NCBI RefSeq assembly: GCF_000955975.1
Contig: NZ_JYJF01000002.1
Span: 1-64,000, forward strand
DNA length: 64,000 nt
Source of the DNA: Saccharothrix sp. ST-888
GTDB lineage: Bacteria > Actinomycetota > Actinomycetes > Streptomycetales > Streptomycetaceae
Reading direction: 5' to 3'
Shown here: positions 61,001 to 64,000 of the stretch, piece after piece
Layout: every line of letters starts with the position of its first letter
Numbering within the stretch: the stretch's first letter is position 1
The notes under the pieces: model-generated
The model's input: the letters and a program-made list of their open reading frames with translations, nothing else
Told to the model about the DNA's origin: nothing
Database searches by the model: none
Translations under genes and position numbers: made by a program

Positions 61001-61262
61001 GTACCGGGAGCGTGACGGTGGCTCAGGGTCACCGTACGTGTCACGGTACGAGGTGGTGGACTGGAAGACCCACCGGGACGAGACCGCCGACCCGCTGCAA
61101 CTCGCCATCTACCGGGTGGCCTGGGCGGAACAGGCAGGTGTCGATCTGGAGCAGGTCACGGCTTCGTTCCTCTATGTCCGCAGCGGTCGTGTCGTAAGAC
61201 CGTCAGGACTTCCTGACCGAAAAGAGTTGACCAGGCTCCTGATCGGGAATAGTGAAGAATGA
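58032..61262 (+). CDS. adnB: AdnB-type ATP-dependent helicase/nuclease
   Basis: 1076 residues. Walker A AGAGSGKTTV, motif II DEYQDTSVAQ, GDPCQAIYGWRGAS, and late motif VAFTRPRTLL. The C-terminal nuclease domain has YEVVDWKTHRDE (D-x-K type) but no Fe-S cysteines, matching the AdnB partner. AdnA and AdnB form a heterodimer that resects double-strand ends. TTG 58032 follows AAAGGAG (about 10 nt); GTG 58023 and 58062 are alternatives. The gene is separated from adnA by a repeat pair, so it may have its own promoter. Confidence 0.92.
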   Translation: MSAAPVRFDGVRAVLSDPEQLKELLGIPFNREQMAAIGAPLEPAVIVAGAGSGKTTVMAARVVWLVGSGAVGPEEVLGLTFTNKAAGELAERVRDALRRAQVLDADEDALGEPEISTYHAFAGRLLKEHGLRIGIEPDVRLLADATRFQLAAKVLRSARGPYPALTGAFSGLVADLIALDGELAEHLVEPAELREFDQDLLDELVTVRLSNDDLRAVPVTTRARLELLQLVEEYRRRKRAAGLMDFGDQIAASARLAQQRPEVGELLRAQYRVVLLDEYQDTSVAQRLMLSGLFGRSRTASGHPVTAVGDPCQAIYGWRGASVANLDDFPTHFPRRDGSPATRYALSENRRSGGRLLAFANRLAEPLRAMHQGVEALRPAPGEEQSGFVRCALLPTHAEEIDWLADSIAHLVGTGTAPGRIAVLCRGGASFADIHAALVAREVPVEVVGLGGLLQLPEVADLVAVCEVLQDPTANAALVRLLIGPRWRIGPRDLALLGRRAADLVRTARPDGVDALTAAVAETDPTEVVSLADALETFLEAEQPDTLPFSAEARVRFARLAQEVRELRRSLAEPLMDVLHRVLAVTGLEVELAASPHALAARRRETLHGFLDVAASFADLDGDPGLSAFLAFLRASQEYERGLDSSLPGGEDTVKVLTAHKSKGLEWDVVAVPGLVKDAFPSSKGRERWTSTKRVLPHALRGDAATLPPVGAWAPKEIGIFKKAMAEHAKVEELRLGYVAFTRPRTLLLASGHWWGPSQKRRRGPSDFLLELRAHSEQPGCGEVERWAEPPLPEAENPVLTTSVETPWPLPLDQAAQAARRRVAEVVHRRLAGEPAPEPEQLGAEAERQVASWDRDLTALVGELERSRRAVREVPLPASMSASQLMRLAADPDGFARELARPMPRPPAPAARRGTRFHAWVQSRIEPLMLIEPGALPGADEDGIEDERDLERLKEAFLRSPYADRTPYRVEAPFQLVLAGRVVRGRIDAVYRERDGGSGSPYVSRYEVVDWKTHRDETADPLQLAIYRVAWAEQAGVDLEQVTASFLYVRSGRVVRPSGLPDRKELTRLLIGNSEE

Positions 61263-61294
61263 GTCACGCAGAGCATCCAAGCCGTCACAGGATT

Positions 61295-61327
61295 GCGTGA
61301 AACCTGTGCGCTGTGCACGTTTCGCGC
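61295..61327 (+). promoter_or_regulatory. Imperfect dyad upstream of the PP2C phosphatase gene
   Basis: GCGTGAAAC (61295-61303) and GTTTCGCGC (61319-61327) form an inverted repeat with one mismatch around a 15-nt core that itself contains GTGC/GCAC. It lies about 125 bp before the TTG start. Possible regulator site; no assigned factor. Confidence 0.35.
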
Positions 61328-61452
61328 CTATTGTGGGGTCGGTAACCGGTCAACCGCAGTACTCCGGCCGCCGACGAGGACGAAGTCCCTGACCCTCTGT
61401 CATCACCGCAGGTGCCCATGGCGCCGGCCACCTTCTGCTGGAGAGACCGAAG

Positions 61453-62646
61453 TTGAGCGCGACCGGATGGATCAGAGAGCGGCTTGCGGGGCCGGTCCCG
61501 GGAGCCGTACCAGGTGCCGTCACCGGCACCTGGCCGAAGACCGCCCTGGCACTGCCGTTCATCGGCATGGTGCTGGTGGTCTCCCTCGACTACTTCAGCA
61601 ACTCCTCGGTGACGGTCGAACCGGCCCTCACCGCCGTGCCCGCGCTGGCGGCCGTGGTCAGCAGACGCACCTGGTACCCGCTGGTGATCGGCCTGTTCAC
61701 CGAGCTCGCGGCCTTCGTGATGGCGATCTACAACAGTGTGCTCGGCCAGTCCGTGCACAGCGCCACCGTCTTCGCCATCGCCCTGGTCGCCGGCATCGGC
61801 TGGGTCAGCGCGACGCTGCGGCTGCGGCAGGAGAAGGCCCTCGCCGACGCCCAGTTGGTGGCCGAGATCGCCAGACGTGTCCTGCTGCGCTCGGTCCCCG
61901 ACCGGGTGGGCAGTGTGCGGGCCGCCGTCCACTACGCGGCCGCGGCGGCGCACGCGCGGATCGGCGGTGACCTCTACGAGGTGGTCAACACCCGCCACGG
62001 GGTGCGGGCCGTGGTCGGCGACGTCCGGGGCAAGGGGCTCAACGCCGTGGAGACGGCGGCCGCCGTGCTCGGCGCGTTCCGCGAGGCCGCCCACCAGGAG
62101 CCCGAACTAGCCAAGGTGGCCGGCTGGCTGGCCGTCAGCCTGGACCGGGCCCTGCACGAGAACGACCACCCCGGGGTGGAGGAGGAGTTCGTCACCCTCG
62201 TCCTGATCGGGGTCGGTGCGGACGGCATCGCGGAGATCGTCAACTGCGGACACCCGGCGCCGCTGCTGATGCGGTCCGGCGAGCCGGTGCGGGCGCTGGA
62301 GCTGGCGGAGACCGTGCCGCCGCTCGGCGTCCTCGACCCGGCCGACGTGCGGCCGCCCGTGCACCGGGTGCGGGTCCAGCCCGGCGACCGGGTGCTGCTC
62401 TTCACCGACGGCGTGATCGAGGCCAGGGACCACCGGGGCGCCTTCTACCCGCTGGCCGAACGCCTGTCGCAGGTCGCCACCGGCAGCCCGGTCGAGGTGC
62501 TGGGCCGGATCCACGACGACGTCGTACGCCACGTCGGCCGCCAGCTCGGCGACGACGCGGCCATGCTCCTCCTCCAGTACGAGCCCACCACCCACCGCCT
62601 GCCCCACCAGCCGGGCCTGACGGAGCAGCTCCAGGGGCAGGGGTGA
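61453..62646 (+). CDS. Membrane-associated PP2C/SpoIIE-type serine phosphatase
   Basis: 397 residues. About four helices in the first 130 residues, then a PP2C/SpoIIE catalytic domain: RIGGDLYEVV, VVGDVRGKGLNAVETAAAVLGAFR (in parts; the GD metal ligand), VNCGHPAPLLM, DRVLLFTDGVIEARD (TDG metal ligand) and DDAAMLLLQY. Such RsbU-like phosphatases activate anti-sigma antagonists in stress responses, or other Ser/Thr targets. TTG 61453 has GGAGAG at 7 nt. No cognate anti-sigma gene is adjacent. Confidence 0.9.
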   Translation: MSATGWIRERLAGPVPGAVPGAVTGTWPKTALALPFIGMVLVVSLDYFSNSSVTVEPALTAVPALAAVVSRRTWYPLVIGLFTELAAFVMAIYNSVLGQSVHSATVFAIALVAGIGWVSATLRLRQEKALADAQLVAEIARRVLLRSVPDRVGSVRAAVHYAAAAAHARIGGDLYEVVNTRHGVRAVVGDVRGKGLNAVETAAAVLGAFREAAHQEPELAKVAGWLAVSLDRALHENDHPGVEEEFVTLVLIGVGADGIAEIVNCGHPAPLLMRSGEPVRALELAETVPPLGVLDPADVRPPVHRVRVQPGDRVLLFTDGVIEARDHRGAFYPLAERLSQVATGSPVEVLGRIHDDVVRHVGRQLGDDAAMLLLQYEPTTHRLPHQPGLTEQLQGQG

Positions 62647-62676
62647 ATCCGCGCCGCGCCCCGGCGGCGGGCCGCG

Positions 62677-62774
62677 GCTCTTGAAGATCTTGCTCCGGCC
62701 GACCGGTTCACCCCGGATTGCCGGCAGATTCCCATCGGGTCGAACCGGTGCGAGTCAGGGGAAATTTCAAGAGC
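62677..62774. terminator. Structured convergent terminator region
   Basis: Outer arms GCTCTTGAA (62677-62685) / TTCAAGAGC (62766-62774) enclose inner arms ACCGGTTC (62702-62709) / GAACCGGT (62742-62749). It lies between the PP2C gene (+) and the EEP gene (-). Confidence 0.65.
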
Positions 62775-62786
62775 TTCACAACGCCC

Positions 62787-63809
62787 CTAGAGGGTGACCT
62801 CGACGACCAGCGGCCGGTGGTCGGAGACCGCCGCGCGGGGGGCCGAGGCCGGCCCCACCGCGGTGCGGGGGACGCCGATGGCCAGGACGTGGTCGAACTG
62901 GACGGCCGGGTGGTGCGAGGGGTAGGTCGGGGTCTTCGCCAGGTCGTACCAGCCCTGCATGCGCGGCCGCGGCTCCCTGACCCGCCGCCGCCGGACCCCT
63001 GCCTGCGCGGCCTGGGCCGCCCGCATCCGCCGCGCCGCCCGCAGGTCCCGCCGCCGCAGCCGCTCCGACCGGCGCTCGCGCGCGGTCTCCGGATCGAGCG
63101 CGGTGGCACTGCCGAGCACCGTCCGGGGCATCGCGCCGATCAGGTTGAAGTCGCCGAGCACCAGGTACGGCTTCGGCAGGTCGGCGATCCACCGCCGGAT
63201 GCCCGCGAGTTGGGCCATGTTCCAGCCGGGGACGAAGGAGAGGTGGGTGGCGACCACCGTGAACGGCCCCCGCTCGCCTTCCAGGACGGCGGCCAGCGCG
63301 GCGCGCGGCTCGTCCGGTACGGGGGTCAGCCCGCGCCGCCCGGCGACCCGCAGCGGCAGTCCGAACGGCGCCGGGGCGAACCTGCGGGCCCGCCAGTGCC
63401 GCACCGGCAGCCGGGTCAGCAGCGCGGTGCCGTACGAGGGCGGTTCGGTGGCGGCGTCGACCTCGCCGGGCCCGTAGACCTGGAGGCCGGGGACGGCGGG
63501 GTCGGGCACCCAGCCGGCCACCGGGGCCGGGCGTCCGTGCAGTGCGGCGGCGAATCGCCAGTCGGTGGCGCCCATCGCCTTGGCGGCTGCGGCGGCCTGG
63601 TCCACCAGGCCGGAGCGCGGCTGGTAGCGGTCGACCTCCTGGAGCGCGAGCACGTCCGCGTCCAGCTCGGCGATGGCCTCGATCAGGGGGTCGGCGGCCT
63701 GGGGGCACTCCCGGCCTGCGGCGGGGGGAGGGAAGGGCAGCGGGCTGCCGTCGGCGGCCAGGGGCTGACCGTGCAACAGGTTGAAGGTGGCGATGCGCAG
63801 CTGGCTCAC
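62787..63809 (-). CDS. Endonuclease/exonuclease/phosphatase (EEP) family protein
   Basis: 340 residues. EEP motifs in order: RIATFNLLHG, DADVLALQEVDRY (catalytic E), VVATHLSFVPG, YLVLGDFNLIGA (D-N metal/catalytic), and AAVSDHRPLVVEV (DH). These define an Mg2+-dependent phosphodiesterase or phosphatase. No signal peptide is convincing from GTG 63809, so cytoplasmic location is likely; an ATG at 63863 would run over the padR promoter and is unlikely. Substrate unknown. Confidence 0.88.
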   Translation of the reverse strand: MSQLRIATFNLLHGQPLAADGSPLPFPPPAAGRECPQAADPLIEAIAELDADVLALQEVDRYQPRSGLVDQAAAAAKAMGATDWRFAAALHGRPAPVAGWVPDPAVPGLQVYGPGEVDAATEPPSYGTALLTRLPVRHWRARRFAPAPFGLPLRVAGRRGLTPVPDEPRAALAAVLEGERGPFTVVATHLSFVPGWNMAQLAGIRRWIADLPKPYLVLGDFNLIGAMPRTVLGSATALDPETARERRSERLRRRDLRAARRMRAAQAAQAGVRRRRVREPRPRMQGWYDLAKTPTYPSHHPAVQFDHVLAIGVPRTAVGPASAPRAAVSDHRPLVVEVTL

Positions 63810-63833
63810 ACCGTACGACGGTACCGGCTGCGC

Positions 63834-63874
63834 TTGAGTAGGCAGGGCATACCGGGTATACATACTGAGTATGT
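63834..63874 (+). promoter_or_regulatory. padR promoter (TTGAGT-17-TATACA) with operator over the start codon
   Basis: TTGAGT (63834-63839), 17 nt, TATACA (63857-63862), then 8 nt to the ATG at 63871, so transcription should start at the start codon. ACATACT-G-AGTATGT (63860-63874), a perfect palindrome, overlaps the -10 and the start codon, the expected position for PadR autorepression. Confidence 0.75.
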
Positions 63875-64000
63875 CGATCCGTCACGGCCTGCTCGCCCTG
63901 CTCGACCAGGGCCCGCGCTACGGCTACCAGCTCCGCGTCGAGTTCGAGTCCCGCACGGGCGCCACCTGGCCGCTGAACGTCGGCCAGGTCTACACCACCC
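63871..64000 (+). CDS. PadR-family transcriptional regulator (N-terminal part; cut by window edge)
   Basis: 43 residues in the window: MSIRHGLLALLDQGPRYGYQ, then a winged-helix continuation LRVEFESRTGATWPLNVGQVY. The GLLALLxxGPxYGYQLxxEFE pattern is diagnostic of PadR repressors. The gene is probably leaderless and autorepressed through the palindrome covering its start. The target, often an ABC exporter, would lie beyond the window. Confidence 0.9.
   Translation, partial: MSIRHGLLALLDQGPRYGYQLRVEFESRTGATWPLNVGQVYTT

Noticed and set aside
63809..63863. Upstream ATG start for the EEP protein
   Set aside because: It would place coding sequence over the padR promoter and operator and add a non-conserved leader.
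1..64000. tRNA, rRNA, CRISPR, IS or prophage elements
   Set aside because: No cloverleaf-compatible sequences, repeat-spacer arrays, transposase or integrase motifs noticed on either strand.

Overview
The window is one stretch of very GC-rich actinobacterial chromosome. Gene content, codon use, start codons (many GTG and TTG), rare TTA codons and the families present point to a Streptomycetaceae member (Streptomyces or Kitasatospora). It reads as core chromosome: I saw no insertion sequences, prophage, CRISPR arrays, rRNA or tRNA genes. From memory, gene order follows two blocks that are also linked in Mycobacterium tuberculosis: mshB / fdx-dapC / dapE / LOG protein / folP2 / tag / DUF3117 / O-methyltransferase / ECF sigma / anti-sigma / tatB / mrp / DUF1003 / MgtE-N (Rv1170-Rv1232c), then DEAD-box helicase / ferritin-like / DUF3107 / TetR / moeZ / alkyltransferase-like / adnAB (Rv3211-Rv3201c).

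Layout. 1-1250: two oligopeptide ABC permeases (the first cut by the window edge). 1810-6569: a membrane-anchored peptidoglycan-binding-domain protein with a long disordered repeat region, a DUF6113 membrane protein overlapping mshB (mycothiol synthesis), and a tiny membrane protein. 6884-12781: an S9 peptidase, then an ABC-2 exporter overlapping a DesK/DesR-like two-component system (four genes, overlapping starts and stops, candidate operator at 9113-9128). 12933-24142: transglutaminase-like protein, GNAT, ferredoxin-dapC, a secreted protein, a membrane-anchored lysozyme-fold protein, dapE, LOG protein, a FolP2-type DHPS homologue, a DivIVA-domain protein, tag, a PaaG-like isomerase, DUF3117. 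24260-28353: O-methyltransferase divergent from an ECF sigma factor with its zinc-finger anti-sigma factor and tatB; the HtrA-type protease usual in this cluster is absent. 28445-34592: Mrp ATPase, DUF1003, PRC/MgtE-N/CBS protein, a DMT exporter, CorA with a short leader ORF.

34999-44900: SUFU-domain protein, PHP phosphoesterase, small conserved proteins, hydrolases, a RhlE-type RNA helicase, a ferritin-like protein, DUF3107, TetR. 45392-49435: the most interesting block, a PelF-like glycosyltransferase, a polytopic membrane protein and a nucleotide-sugar epimerase. It is preceded by sequences resembling BldM homodimer and BldM-WhiI sites, and the membrane gene carries the only in-frame TTA codon I found in the window, so the cassette looks developmentally controlled. 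49655-61262: moeZ, a large TM/pseudokinase/flippase-like protein, an alkyltransferase-like protein, and AdnA/AdnB helicase-nucleases, with a 24-bp in-frame tandem repeat inside adnA. 61453-64000: a PP2C/SpoIIE phosphatase, an EEP-family nuclease/phosphatase, and the start of a PadR repressor with an operator over its leaderless promoter.

Two window-wide signals stand out. Paired inverted copies of a GC-rich intergenic motif flank several gene ends. At least nine genes have a TANNNT -10-like hexamer 6-8 nt before the start codon and no evident ribosome binding site, consistent with leaderless mRNAs. Coordinates come from reading by eye; domain calls come from motif recognition, not from database searches.
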